Shown in pieces: positions 8,237 through 16,886 of a stretch of 64,000 nt of DNA. The stretch is from Levilactobacillus brevis (GTDB lineage: Bacteria; Bacillota; Bacilli; Lactobacillales; Lactobacillaceae). A program made the position numbers and the translations under genes. Where the stretch lies: NCBI GenBank assembly GCA_003666485.1, contig CP032931.1, positions 310,001 to 374,000 of the forward strand, written 5' to 3'. Within the stretch, counting starts at the first letter, position 1. Each line of letters starts with the position of its first letter. The notes under the pieces are model-generated. The model was not told the origin of the DNA and did no database searches. It saw only the letters and a program-made list of their open reading frames with translations.

Positions 8237-9472
8237 CTATTTCAACAGCGCCGTGATCAACCGTTCGTAAATGGTGATGAAGCGGTGGTACATGTCCAGA
8301 TCGACATACTCGTTGACCTGGTGCGCGGTGATGTTGCCGGGGCCGAAGACGATGACGTCGATGTTCGGGTTGACCGCCAGGAACGAGGACGCGTCGGTGC
8401 CGCCGGGAACGCCAATCATCGGGAGCTTTTGTGCCAAGACATCTTCACCAATCTCCTTGGCGGTGGTGACCAGTTGGGTGTCGGCCATAGTGTGCATTGG
8501 TCGCAGATCACTGTGAATTTCCAGCGTCAGATCCGCACCCTGGGCGTTGATTTCTGCGATGATTTGTTTGATGGAAGCGGTAATGTCGGCGTTGGACAGT
8601 TCGGGGATGGTCCGAATCTTGACGGACAGGTCGGCACTGGCGGGTACCGTGTTGATCTGCTCGCCCCCTCTGATCATGGTGACGACCGGTGTCACGGCCC
8701 CTAAGACGGGGTTGCGGAAGTCCTTGATGCTGTCAAAGTAGGCTTCTTCTTTTTGATAGAAAGTCATCAGTGGGGTGATGGCGTTTTTGCCGATTTCGGG
8801 CATAGAACTGTGGGCAGCGACCCCCTTGGCGTGCACCGTGTAGGTCAATGACCCCTTGTGTGCCAGTTCAATGAAGTGTTGCTCGTTGGTCTGGTTAGCG
8901 GCCAGTAAGGCTTTGGCGCCGGCCTCGTCGCTTTGTAACATGTATTGAATCTGCTTTTGCAAGAGCAGTTGTTTGTTGACGCCACTGGGTTCGCCGACAA
9001 TCAAGGTATCGAGGTCCTTCGCGTAACCGGCTTCGGCGAGTTGCTTGGCGCCGTATTGGCCGTATTCTTCCCCCACCGTAGCCATCAGGCGCAAGGTCCC
9101 GTGTAGCGGCACGTTTTGTTCTTTCAAATGAATCAGGGCGAAGACCCCGGCCATCAAGCCGGACTTCATGTCAGAGGTCCCGCGGCCAATCATGTTATTG
9201 TCTTTGATGGTGGCGGAAAGGGCGTCGACTTGCCATTTAGCAGCATCACCGAGTGCGACGATGTCTTCGTGACCATCAAAACCAACAACGGGGCCGTTGC
9301 CATCGCCAATTTCGGCGACCAAGCTGACCCGGTCTGGTTCGTAGGCAATCGCTTTGCTGGCGATGCCGTGTTGCTTTAAGAGGTTGGCTAGATAATCGGC
9401 GACCAATTTCTCGTGGCCGTTGACCGTGTTTAATTTGATCATATCGCTTAATGCTTGAACTACTTCATCCAT
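8237..9472 (-). CDS. M20-family metallopeptidase (ArgE/DapE-like)
   Basis: 411 residues from ATG 9472, which has AAGGTGG 7 bases upstream; an in-frame GTG at 9484 falls next to that same site and is less likely. The metal-ligand motifs of M20 enzymes are present: GFDGHEDIV (His), RGTSDMKSG (bridging Asp), GEEYGQYG (catalytic Glu-Glu) and a late His in NITAHQVNEYV. The lid domain lies between. Family members remove succinyl or acetyl groups from amino acids or cleave dipeptides with two zinc ions in the cytoplasm. Specificity (DapE versus a general peptidase) is open. Confidence 0.85.
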   Translation of the reverse strand: MDEVVQALSDMIKLNTVNGHEKLVADYLANLLKQHGIASKAIAYEPDRVSLVAEIGDGNGPVVGFDGHEDIVALGDAAKWQVDALSATIKDNNMIGRGTSDMKSGLMAGVFALIHLKEQNVPLHGTLRLMATVGEEYGQYGAKQLAEAGYAKDLDTLIVGEPSGVNKQLLLQKQIQYMLQSDEAGAKALLAANQTNEQHFIELAHKGSLTYTVHAKGVAAHSSMPEIGKNAITPLMTFYQKEEAYFDSIKDFRNPVLGAVTPVVTMIRGGEQINTVPASADLSVKIRTIPELSNADITASIKQIIAEINAQGADLTLEIHSDLRPMHTMADTQLVTTAKEIGEDVLAQKLPMIGVPGGTDASSFLAVNPNIDVIVFGPGNITAHQVNEYVDLDMYHRFITIYERLITALLK

Positions 9473-9614
9473 GTTAGATGCCACCTTAGGTTTGAGTTTA
9501 AACGCGAATACTGTGATTGATTAAGTAAAGAAACAATGAGGTTCATCTTGATTACAGCACTTTTCGCGGGACGGGTCAAGAATGTCCGCGGCAAAATAAA
9601 AAATGGGAGCCCGT

Positions 9615-10418
9615 TCACCGCAGCTGGTATTGTAAACAAACCAGATCGGATGCGCCCTTGCTGGTAAAGGCCTCGTCCAGGTTCATCTGCCAGAGTTCGT
9701 CGGCGATGGTCAGGTGTTGGTGGTGGATGTAGTCGCTGAGAATGTCCAGGCCACGGCCGATGGCGTCCGGCTGATTCGTGGTGTTGATGGCCACATATTG
9801 ACCGGCCGGTTTTTCCAGGCGGGGCAGGTCACCCGTGTCGGTGTCAGCATGGATCTCCTTGAGAATGCAAAATGCGGCCGTGGGATAGCCGCTGGCGTCG
9901 CTGTTGGGCAACTGCGTGAGAAACCCGGAGTCCCGACGATTGACGAGATTCAGCTGGCCCAATTGTTGGTAAAATTCAGCGTAGATTTGGGCGACTTCGG
10001 CTTCCGTACAGGAAACGGACTGCGTTGACCGGCAAAATAAGGCGGCGTTACCGGTGGTCAAAAATGGCTGATTTACCGGCATTAAAGGTGGCGTCGGTTG
10101 CGCGAATCGGGTGGTCAGCGTCGCCTTTAAGCGCGATAGCCGGGCCATTTTCTGGTCGATCTGGGTGAGCACACGACTTAAATTGCGGCTCAACGAACGG
10201 GGGTCGGTCGCCGTGTTGAGTGATTTGATCTCCGCGATGGATAGGCCCAGTTGCCGTAGCTCCAGGATGAAGCTTAACTGGTAAAGCTGATCATAATCGT
10301 AATAACGGTAGCCATTGGCGGCAACGGTTTTGGGCTTGAACAAGTCCTTTTCGTCGTAAAAGATGAGCGTGCGCCGCGTTGTTCCGGCAAGTTGGGCGAA
10401 TTTTTGAATGGTCAACAT
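9615..10418 (-). CDS. MerR-family transcriptional regulator
   Basis: 267 residues. The N-terminal MerR DNA-binding domain is clear (MLTIQKFAQLAGTTRRTLIFYDEKDLFKPK..GYRYYDYDQLYQLSFI), followed by the dimerising helix (residues about 80-115) and a 150-residue C-terminal region of the GyrI/effector-binding type. A GGAGG lies at good distance from ATG 10418. It is divergent from the oxidoreductase gene at 10513; the shared gap holds a MerR-type promoter with a palindrome, so it most likely controls that gene and perhaps itself. Confidence 0.85.
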   Translation of the reverse strand: MLTIQKFAQLAGTTRRTLIFYDEKDLFKPKTVAANGYRYYDYDQLYQLSFILELRQLGLSIAEIKSLNTATDPRSLSRNLSRVLTQIDQKMARLSRLKATLTTRFAQPTPPLMPVNQPFLTTGNAALFCRSTQSVSCTEAEVAQIYAEFYQQLGQLNLVNRRDSGFLTQLPNSDASGYPTAAFCILKEIHADTDTGDLPRLEKPAGQYVAINTTNQPDAIGRGLDILSDYIHHQHLTIADELWQMNLDEAFTSKGASDLVCLQYQLR

Positions 10419-10438
10419 GGAATTTCCTCCTGAATGAC

Positions 10439-10469
10439 TTGACTGTCACGTTACGTTACACCTTAGACT
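10439..10469 (+). promoter_or_regulatory. MerR-type promoter with embedded operator
   Basis: TTGACT (10439-10444) and TAGACT (10464-10469) are separated by 19 bp, the overlong spacing typical of MerR-activated promoters. The near-perfect dyad TGTCACGT-T-ACGTTACA (10444-10460) lies inside the spacer. Confidence 0.75.
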
Positions 10470-10512
10470 AGTCTTGTTTAGGAAGCAAATCAATCAGAAT
10501 GGAGAGATCAAG

Positions 10513-11457
10513 ATGCGAGCAGTTGTGATTAACAAACCCGGCGATGTTGCTGTCATGCAGGTCGTTGAGCGGCCGATTCAACGGGCGACTGACCACCAGT
10601 CCGTCATGAAGATTCATGCGTTTGGCGTTCACCGGTATGAGGCACTGACGCGGGCTGGCGGCTCACCATCCGTGAAATTTCCGCGGGTCATCGGCGTTGA
10701 AGCTGTGGGTGAAATCTACGAGCCATCAACCAACAGTCAATTAAAGCCAGGTCAAAAAGTCGTGACCTTGATGGGCGGCTTTGGCCGTGAAGTCGATGGC
10801 AGCTACCAAGAGTATGCGTTGGTCGACGATGCCAATTTATACCCGGTCGATTTCGACGGTGATTGGGTCACGCTTGCCCAGTATCCGGAAAACTTTTACA
10901 CGGCCTTGGGGTCGCTCAAATCCCTGAAGCTACGGTCCGGGCAAACGTTGTTGGTGCGGGGCGGCACCAGCGCTGTGGGGTTAGCGGCGATTAAGTTGGC
11001 CAAGGTCTTGGGCCTCAAGGTCGCGGCCACCACGCGCCGCCAGTCGATGTTAACGATGTTGGTCGCAAGCGGCGCCGATGACGCGATTTTAGACGAGGAG
11101 AACCAGTTGGTCACGGAGAAGAAATTTGACGGCATCATTGATATGGTCGGCACGGTCACGTTAAATGATTCGATCGCGCACTTGAACGTCGATGGCAAGA
11201 TCACCATGATCGGCCTGTTGGCGGGCGAGTGGGTGGTCAAAGATTTCAGCCCATTTGCGCTGGGTGGCAAGTACCTGACGTTCTTTGATTCAACGGTGGT
11301 GGACCGAAAACTGGTCGCTGAGATGTTCGCCATGATTGCCAAACACCACCTGACAATTCCAATTGCCAAGGTCTTCAAGCTCGACCAGATTCAAGACGCC
11401 CACCGTTACGTGATGGCTAGCCGCGAGCCGGGGCAAGTGATCGTGGACAATGACTGA
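10513..11457 (+). CDS. Zinc-independent alcohol dehydrogenase / quinone oxidoreductase (MDR)
   Basis: 314 residues. GroES-like N-domain (MRAVVINKPG..VMQVVERPI) and a Rossmann NADPH domain with the LLVRGGTSAVGLAAIKLAKVLG loop, typical of medium-chain quinone oxidoreductases; the structural and catalytic cysteines of zinc ADHs are missing. It should reduce quinones or reactive enones with NADPH. The start at 10513 has GGAGAG 9 bases upstream. It is driven by the MerR-type promoter at 10439, so it is probably induced by an electrophile or similar stress (inference). Confidence 0.82.
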   Translation: MRAVVINKPGDVAVMQVVERPIQRATDHQSVMKIHAFGVHRYEALTRAGGSPSVKFPRVIGVEAVGEIYEPSTNSQLKPGQKVVTLMGGFGREVDGSYQEYALVDDANLYPVDFDGDWVTLAQYPENFYTALGSLKSLKLRSGQTLLVRGGTSAVGLAAIKLAKVLGLKVAATTRRQSMLTMLVASGADDAILDEENQLVTEKKFDGIIDMVGTVTLNDSIAHLNVDGKITMIGLLAGEWVVKDFSPFALGGKYLTFFDSTVVDRKLVAEMFAMIAKHHLTIPIAKVFKLDQIQDAHRYVMASREPGQVIVDND

Positions 11458-11504
11458 GGTGTCAGTACTGGGGCTATCTCCTATTGATAGTAGTCGATTC
11501 ACAA

Positions 11505-11538
11505 AAGTGCCAGAATCCAATTATTCTGACACTTTTTG
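11505..11538 (+). terminator. Intrinsic terminator after oxidoreductase gene
   Basis: AAGTGCCAGAAT pairs with ATTCTGACACTT, followed by a T run. Confidence 0.8.
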
Positions 11539-11647
11539 CTTGCAGCTAGTTAAGGGTCGCCAAGGCCTGTTGGACGCATATGGTCGTTGCACTTGACTGT
11601 TATAGCAAGCAGATAGGCTAATACAGTGTCGCTGATGGCAACTATAG

Positions 11648-11836
11648 TAGCCGGAGTTCGCCAAATATGGGTTCAGCCGTGGGAGTTACCTAAGTGGCAA
11701 GGTTCATGCCGCTTAGGTAACTGGCGTCTTTGAGACGCGACCTTCGGCTCAAAGGCGAGGTGTCGAGACCGCCCCTTGGCTCGACCCGTCCGCCCACAGC
11801 GTTCCGACCCATATTTGGCGGACGGAGGCGGCCAGT
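11648..11836 (+). repeat. Structured intergenic repeat, B module (reference copy)
   Basis: Outer helix CGCCAAATATGGGT (11660-11673) pairs with ACCCATATTTGGCG (11807-11820). The first arm is AGTTACCTAAG (11685-11695)/CTTAGGTAACT (11713-11723). Then come CTTTGAG/CTCAAAG and GTCGAG/CTCGAC hairpins, both with GAGAC...GGCTC loops. It fills the gap between two convergent genes. No A module remains upstream. Confidence 0.88.
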
Positions 11837-11852
11837 TTCCGCAACGTAATAT

Positions 11853-12275
11853 CTAAATATCGTCGATCACATCAATAACCTGGTAAGTGGCCAGCTTGCC
11901 TAGGGCCAAAAGAAAGTCGCTCAGGTTGTGCCGGTCCGGGAACGCGCCTTCAATCAGGTAGGCGAACTCGCCGGTCGTGCGGTAATGGTGGCGAATGTCA
12001 TTGTGATACTGGTGGACCAATTTTAAATAAGCCGCGTGTTGCTGGTCAGTTACCGCGACTTGAATGAAGACTTGGCGGGGAAAGCCCAGCTTGTCGAGGT
12101 CGACCTCAACGGTGTAGCGGGTGATGACGCCGGTGTCCGTCAGTCGCTGAATGCGCGCGGCCACGGCGGGAGCGGTCAGGTGGACCAATTTGGCTAGGTG
12201 ACTGACCTTGATTCGACTGTCGCGATTTAGGGCCTTGATGATGGCCATGTCGATTTCGTCTGGAATGGAAAACAC
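11853..12275 (-). CDS. Lrp/AsnC-family transcriptional regulator
   Basis: About 140 residues. An N-terminal winged helix (DEIDMAIIKALNRDSRIKVSHLAKLVHLTAPAVAARIQRL) is followed by an ASNC/RAM ligand-binding domain. The start is uncertain: GTG 12275 or TTG 12302 are in frame, but neither has a good ribosome site. AAGGTG overlapping the GTG is ideally placed for an ATT codon at 12266, a rare start. It is divergent from the osmolyte transporter genes and may control them, though Lrp-type regulators more often respond to amino acids. Confidence 0.8.
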   Translation of the reverse strand: MFSIPDEIDMAIIKALNRDSRIKVSHLAKLVHLTAPAVAARIQRLTDTGVITRYTVEVDLDKLGFPRQVFIQVAVTDQQHAAYLKLVHQYHNDIRHHYRTTGEFAYLIEGAFPDRHNLSDFLLALGKLATYQVIDVIDDI

Positions 12276-12408
12276 CTTATTTTCTAAATTTTTTGGGCCC
12301 AAAGGCTTTGGTTTTAATATTAACAGTCACGGTTAAAGCGTGTAAAGTAGAGGCTATTGCATTAGAAAATTTGTAAGCCGTTTGTTTAGGGTTTCGGGCG
12401 AAGATTAG

Positions 12409-12414
12409 TATAAT
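12409..12414 (+). promoter_or_regulatory. -10 element of the osmolyte transporter operon
   Basis: A TATAAT lies 78 bp ahead of the first transporter gene. The -35 is weak (TTTAGG at 17-bp spacing), so an activator may be needed. Confidence 0.5.
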
Positions 12415-12491
12415 TAAACGGTAACCACGAGAAAAATTCCGGATACGGGATGGTTAGGTGTTAATAACAAAGTAACAGGACGGAGGTCGTT

Positions 12492-13424
12492 ATGATAGAG
12501 TTTAAGAACGTTAGCAAGCGCTACGCCGGCAATCAAGCCCTTGATGACTTGAATTTAACGATTCCGACGGGCGATTTCTTTGTGTTGGTCGGGCCCAGCG
12601 GTAGCGGCAAGACGACCACACTGAAGATGCTCAATCGGCTGATCGAACCGACCGATGGCAACATTTACTTTGATAATAAACGCATCATTGATTATGACTT
12701 GAAACAATTGCGCCAACAAATGGGGTACGTGCTGCAAAATATTGCACTCTTTCCCAATTTAAACATTCAAGACAATATTGCGATTCAAGCCGAATCCTTG
12801 GGATGGTCGCGCAAACGCCGCATTGACCGGGCGCGGGCCTTACTCAAGCAAGTGGACCTCGATCCGGACGACTATGCCACGCGAATGCCCAGCGAGTTGT
12901 CCGGTGGGGAACAGCAACGGGTCGGCATCATTCGCGCGTTGGCCATTAAGCCCAAGGTCGTCTTGATGGACGAACCGTTTAGCGCGCTGGACCCGATTTC
13001 TCGCAAACAACTGCAGGACCTGGTCTTACAGCTGCATCAAGAACTGCAGATGACCTTCATCTTCGTCACCCACGACATGCACGAGGCGCTGCGTCTCGGC
13101 CAACACATCGCGGTCATGCGGTTGGGGCACATCCAACAGATCGGCACGGGCGAGGCCATCATGCAGCACCCGGCTAACGCGTTCGTTCAGGGCTTCTTTG
13201 AAAATGAACACACGCCGCGTCCCGCCACGATTCACGATTTACTGGCGCAGGGTTACGGTGAGGCCACGACCGGTGCGGCCACGTTGTCCGCCACGGCACC
13301 AATCAGTGAATTGGCCGCGGCGCTGCGGACGCAAACGACGGTCGTGGTGGCCACGGACCAGGGAGTTCGCCAACTGACCACGACCGACTTATTGGATTAT
13401 TTAGCCACAAAGGAGGCCGATTAG
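12492..13424 (+). CDS. Glycine betaine/carnitine/choline ABC transporter, ATP-binding protein (OpuCA/ChoQ-like)
   Basis: 310 residues. ABC ATPase motifs are all present: Walker A GPSGSGKTT, signature LSGGEQQR, Walker B VVLMDEPFSALD and the THDMHEA switch histidine. A short C-terminal region (about residues 245-308) looks like a single CBS-like domain; OpuCA usually has two, so this one is compact. GGAGG precedes ATG 12492. Its stop abuts the GTG start of the permease gene, so the two are translated together. The transporter should import compatible solutes under osmotic stress (family knowledge). Confidence 0.88.
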   Translation: MIEFKNVSKRYAGNQALDDLNLTIPTGDFFVLVGPSGSGKTTTLKMLNRLIEPTDGNIYFDNKRIIDYDLKQLRQQMGYVLQNIALFPNLNIQDNIAIQAESLGWSRKRRIDRARALLKQVDLDPDDYATRMPSELSGGEQQRVGIIRALAIKPKVVLMDEPFSALDPISRKQLQDLVLQLHQELQMTFIFVTHDMHEALRLGQHIAVMRLGHIQQIGTGEAIMQHPANAFVQGFFENEHTPRPATIHDLLAQGYGEATTGAATLSATAPISELAAALRTQTTVVVATDQGVRQLTTTDLLDYLATKEAD

Positions 13425-14945
13425 GTGTCACAAATCAACCATATTCTCCAGACCCAGGGTGGCGACATCGTTCATGCCATCGGCCAACACATTGGCTTGT
13501 CGTTGATTTCCTTACTGATTGCGGCGGTCATCGCCATTCCCGTGGCCATCTTGTTGATGCACCACGAACGCTGGGCCAAGGTCATGTTGCAGATCACCAG
13601 TATTCTGCAGACGATTCCCAGCCTGGCGTTATTGGGGATTCTGATTCCCATCGTCGGGATTGGGACCGTGCCGTCGATCATCGCACTGGTCATTTACGCG
13701 GTGATGCCGATCTTTCAAAATACGTATTCGGGGCTGACGACCATCGACCCCAACCTAGAAGAGGCGGCGACGGCGTTTGGGCTGTCGCGGCGAATGAAAT
13801 TATTCCGGATTGAATTGCCGTTAGCCTTGCCAATGATCATCTCGGGGATCCGCATTGCGACCGTCATGATTATTGGGACTGCCACGTTGGCCGCCTTGAT
13901 TGGGGCCGGCGGGTTAGGGACCTACATCCTGCTGGGAATCGAAACCAACAACAATGCGCTCCTGATTATTGGGGCCGTGCTGTCCGCCATTTTGGCGCTG
14001 GTCTTCGGGGCCGCCATCGATTGGCTGGGTAAGCTGTCCTTCAAGAAGGCCGGCATCGTATTACTGACGCTGGTGGTCTTGATTGGGGGCTTTGCCGGTT
14101 ACCGCAAGTTGGCCAACCCGCAAACGACCATCACGGTGGCCGGAAAATTGGGCAGTGAACCCGAAATCCTGATTAACATGTACAAGGACCTGATCGAACA
14201 TGATCACCCGAACATTCAGGTGACCACCAAGGCCAATTTTGGTGCCACGTCGTTTCTGTTCAAGGCGCTCCAGTCGGGGTCCGTCGACATTTACCCCGAA
14301 TTCACGGGGACCGTCTTGGAGTCATTGGTGAAGGGCGAAAAATCGGCCAGCCACGATCCGGCCAAGACCTATCAGACGGCTAAGGCCGCGTTGCAGTCGC
14401 AGTACCAAATGGCCTACCTCAAGCCAATGCAGTATCAAAATGGCTATGACCTGGCGGTAACCAAGCAGTTTGCCAAAAAGTACCACGTCAAGACGATCTC
14501 TGACCTGGTGGCTGTCGAGGATAAGGTCCACGCCGGTTTCGACCCGGATTTCCATCAACAAAAGGATGGTTATCCGGGGTTGAGCCAGGCGTACGGGCTG
14601 AAATTTGCCAGCGTCAAGACCATGGAGCCGTCGATTCGCTACAAGGCCATCGCCAACGGCAAGGTCAACCTGGTCGACGGCTACACCACCGATCCGGAAG
14701 TCCAGGAGTATCACCTGGTTGTGTTGAAAGATGACAAGTCATTCTTCCCGCCGTATCAAGGGGCGCCGTTGATGACGGAGAAGCTGTTGACGCAGCATCC
14801 GGAATTGCGGACGACGCTGAACAAGCTCGCTGGCAAGGTCACGACGACGGATATGCAGAAGATGAATTATCAAGTGTCGGTCAAGCACCAGAAGGCCGCC
14901 ACGGTGGCGCGTGATTACTTGCGCAGCCATGGATTGTTAGATTAG
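13425..14945 (+). CDS. Glycine betaine/carnitine/choline ABC transporter, fused permease and substrate-binding protein
   Basis: 506 residues from GTG 13425, immediately after the ATPase stop. Residues 1-225 form an OpuCB-type permease with about six membrane segments, including the ABC coupling loop EEAATAFGLSRRMKLFRIELPLALP. A further hydrophobic segment links to a periplasmic-binding fold (ITVAGKLGSEPEILINMY... to the end) of the OpuAC type, displayed outside the cell. The fusion gives one binding domain per permease chain and is known in lactic acid bacteria (ChoS, OpuABC). Confidence 0.88.
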   Translation: MSQINHILQTQGGDIVHAIGQHIGLSLISLLIAAVIAIPVAILLMHHERWAKVMLQITSILQTIPSLALLGILIPIVGIGTVPSIIALVIYAVMPIFQNTYSGLTTIDPNLEEAATAFGLSRRMKLFRIELPLALPMIISGIRIATVMIIGTATLAALIGAGGLGTYILLGIETNNNALLIIGAVLSAILALVFGAAIDWLGKLSFKKAGIVLLTLVVLIGGFAGYRKLANPQTTITVAGKLGSEPEILINMYKDLIEHDHPNIQVTTKANFGATSFLFKALQSGSVDIYPEFTGTVLESLVKGEKSASHDPAKTYQTAKAALQSQYQMAYLKPMQYQNGYDLAVTKQFAKKYHVKTISDLVAVEDKVHAGFDPDFHQQKDGYPGLSQAYGLKFASVKTMEPSIRYKAIANGKVNLVDGYTTDPEVQEYHLVVLKDDKSFFPPYQGAPLMTEKLLTQHPELRTTLNKLAGKVTTTDMQKMNYQVSVKHQKAATVARDYLRSHGLLD

Positions 14946-14949
14946 GGTC

Positions 14950-14978
14950 TTGACAACTCAGCCGTCTAGCCGTAAACT
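14950..14978 (+). promoter_or_regulatory. Promoter of the methionine T-box transcript
   Basis: A consensus TTGACA (14950-14955), 17-bp spacer and TAAACT (14973-14978), only 4 bp beyond the transporter stop codon. Transcription should begin near 14985. Confidence 0.75.
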
Positions 14979-15009
14979 TATCACTAATTTCTAATCAGTT
15001 TTTCATAAA

Positions 15010-15275
15010 TAAAGCTGGGAGAAGAGTAACGGTCCGGTCGCCGCGCAGTGAGCCCAAGTCAGTGCAAATGGGTCAGTGGCCAGCCGTGAAGATGAACTCC
15101 CGTCAGCTATCAGATGGTTCACGCTGTCTGGTCGGTAGGAACTGTTAACTTTCCGGGTATCAATGGGTACCGGTGAGGCAAGGTCTGTGAGGGCCTTGTG
15201 AATTAGGGTGGTAAAACGACGCGTTCGTCCCTGGAACTAAGCGATTAGTTCTGGGGATGAACGCGTTTTTGCGTT
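15010..15275 (+). promoter_or_regulatory. T-box leader, methionine-type
   Basis: The leader carries the T-box sequence AGGGTGGTAAAACGAC (15205-15220) and a terminator whose stem starts at ACGCGTTCGTCC and ends GGGATGAACGCGT before a T run (15219-15275). Stem I begins near GAAGAGTAACGG. The likely specifier is ATG at 15092-15094 (context GAAG-ATG-AAC), so uncharged tRNA-Met would stop termination. This fits the methionine-synthesis gene downstream. Confidence 0.9.
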
Positions 15276-15325
15276 AGCTGATGATTAGAAAATGGTGTCC
15301 AGGTTTAAACATAGGAGGAATTCAC

Positions 15326-16468
15326 ATGACTACAACTACTGAAACACAGATTCCGTTCCGTTACGATGTCGTCGGCAGTCTTTTACGGCCGACCGCTTTA
15401 AAACGCGCCCGTGCCGAGTTCGCCCAAGGCGCCATCGACGCTGACCAATTGAAACAGGTGCAGCACGCCGAGACTAAGCGTGTGGTCCAAAAGCAGATCG
15501 ACCTAGGCCTAAAGGCGGTCACCGATGGCGAATTCAACCGTAGTTGGTGGCACCTCGACTTTCTGTGGGGCCTGACCGGCGTCGGTCATTACGACTATAA
15601 ACAAAGTTATAAATTCCATGGGAGCCAAACGCGAACCGACAATGCCGACTTGGTGGGCAAAATCGCCTTCAACCCGGACCATCCCTTCTTCGAGAGCTTC
15701 CAATACTTACAGAGCCTAGTGCCAGCCGGGGTTCTGGTCAAACAAACTATCCCGTCACCCACGATGTTGTTCCGGGACAACCGTAGTGACAACTGGCATG
15801 AATTTTACCCGACCTGGGACGCCTACCTAGATGACCTGGCCAAGGCGTACCACGAAACGATTCTGCATTTCTATGAACTGGGCTGTCGTTACCTTCAACT
15901 GGATGATACGACGTGGGCCTTTCTTATCAGTAAGCTCAACGCCACGACCGACGACGTGACCGCCCATCAGACCTACGTCAACCTGGCGCAAGACGCGGTC
16001 CACGTCATCAACACCTTATTAAAGGACTTGCCGGACGACTTAACCGTGACCACCCACATTTGTCGGGGCAACTTCAAGTCGACTTACCTGTTCTCTGGCA
16101 GCTATGATGATGTTGCCGACTATCTGGGTCAGCTGAACTACGACGGCTTGTTCCTAGAATACGATAATGAACGGGCTGGTAGCTTCACGCCGTTGGCCAA
16201 AATCTGGAACCACGACGCCCACAAACGGCTGGTGTTGGGTCTGGTCACGTCTAAATTCCCTGAATTGGAAGATGTCGATCAGCTTCAAGCCCGCATCGCT
16301 GACGCTGCCAAGCAGGTACCGCTAGCCAACTTGGCCATCTCCACGCAGTGTGGTTTTGCCTCCACGGAAGAGGGCAACGTCTTGACCGAGGACCAGCAGT
16401 GGGCCAAGCTGAGACTGGTGAAGCAGGTGGCGGATCTGGTTTGGCCTGAGGGGGAATTTAAAGACTAG
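15326..16468 (+). CDS. Cobalamin-independent methionine synthase-like protein (MetE C-domain family, YxjG/YxjH type)
   Basis: 380 residues, about half of full MetE, matching the short COG0620 group. The opening PFRYDVVGSLLRP, the substrate loop VTDGEFNRSWWHLDFLWGL, THICRGN and STQCGFAST are all characteristic; the His and two Cys are the expected zinc ligands that bind homocysteine thiol. It should methylate homocysteine or a related thiol. The start at 15326 has AGGAGG 7 bases upstream. It is a single-gene unit under a methionine T-box, which supports the role. Confidence 0.88.
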   Translation: MTTTTETQIPFRYDVVGSLLRPTALKRARAEFAQGAIDADQLKQVQHAETKRVVQKQIDLGLKAVTDGEFNRSWWHLDFLWGLTGVGHYDYKQSYKFHGSQTRTDNADLVGKIAFNPDHPFFESFQYLQSLVPAGVLVKQTIPSPTMLFRDNRSDNWHEFYPTWDAYLDDLAKAYHETILHFYELGCRYLQLDDTTWAFLISKLNATTDDVTAHQTYVNLAQDAVHVINTLLKDLPDDLTVTTHICRGNFKSTYLFSGSYDDVADYLGQLNYDGLFLEYDNERAGSFTPLAKIWNHDAHKRLVLGLVTSKFPELEDVDQLQARIADAAKQVPLANLAISTQCGFASTEEGNVLTEDQQWAKLRLVKQVADLVWPEGEFKD

Positions 16469-16653
16469 AGAAAATGGTGCCGTACGACTTGGCATGAGAA
16501 AACGGGTTGTGGTTACAGCCTCCGTCTAGCCGGTCGCTGAATTTGGCGGTGGACGTGTTCTTCAAAACAGGCTATCTGGCCAGGATCTAATGCTTGAATC
16601 AGTTTTTCAACTGTAGCTAATGATAACTACCATGTTAGATAGGTTAATTAGAT

Positions 16654-16697
16654 AAGTGACCGAAGAAATGAGTCCTTAATTTCTTCGGTCACTTTTA
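16654..16697. terminator. Bidirectional-looking intrinsic terminator
   Basis: AAGTGACCGAAGAAA pairs with TTTCTTCGGTCACTT, then Ts. It is a perfect 15-bp stem. Confidence 0.85.
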
Positions 16698-16802
16698 CTG
16701 TCCAGCAAGCCTCCGCGGGGGATGGTCCCGCTCATGATGTCGGGGTGAATGACTCTCATTTTTATCAATCCGTCTGTCGCCATTTTCCCGTCACAGGCCG
16801 AC

Positions 16803-16819
16803 TTTACACAGTTTTTACA
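16803..16819 (+). promoter_or_regulatory. Candidate Pho box upstream of ugp operon
   Basis: Two exact TTTACA hexamers (16803-16808 and 16814-16819) start 11 bp apart, matching the Gram-positive PhoP pattern of TT(A/C/T)ACA direct repeats with 5-bp gaps. A weaker GTCACA lies upstream. The position, about 70 bp ahead of the first ugp gene, suits activation during phosphate starvation. Confidence 0.6.
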
Positions 16820-16886
16820 CGGGCAACACCAACCCGTTACTTGGCCCGGGTAGACTGATTGTAGATTTAAAAAGGGAGTGGCAGTA

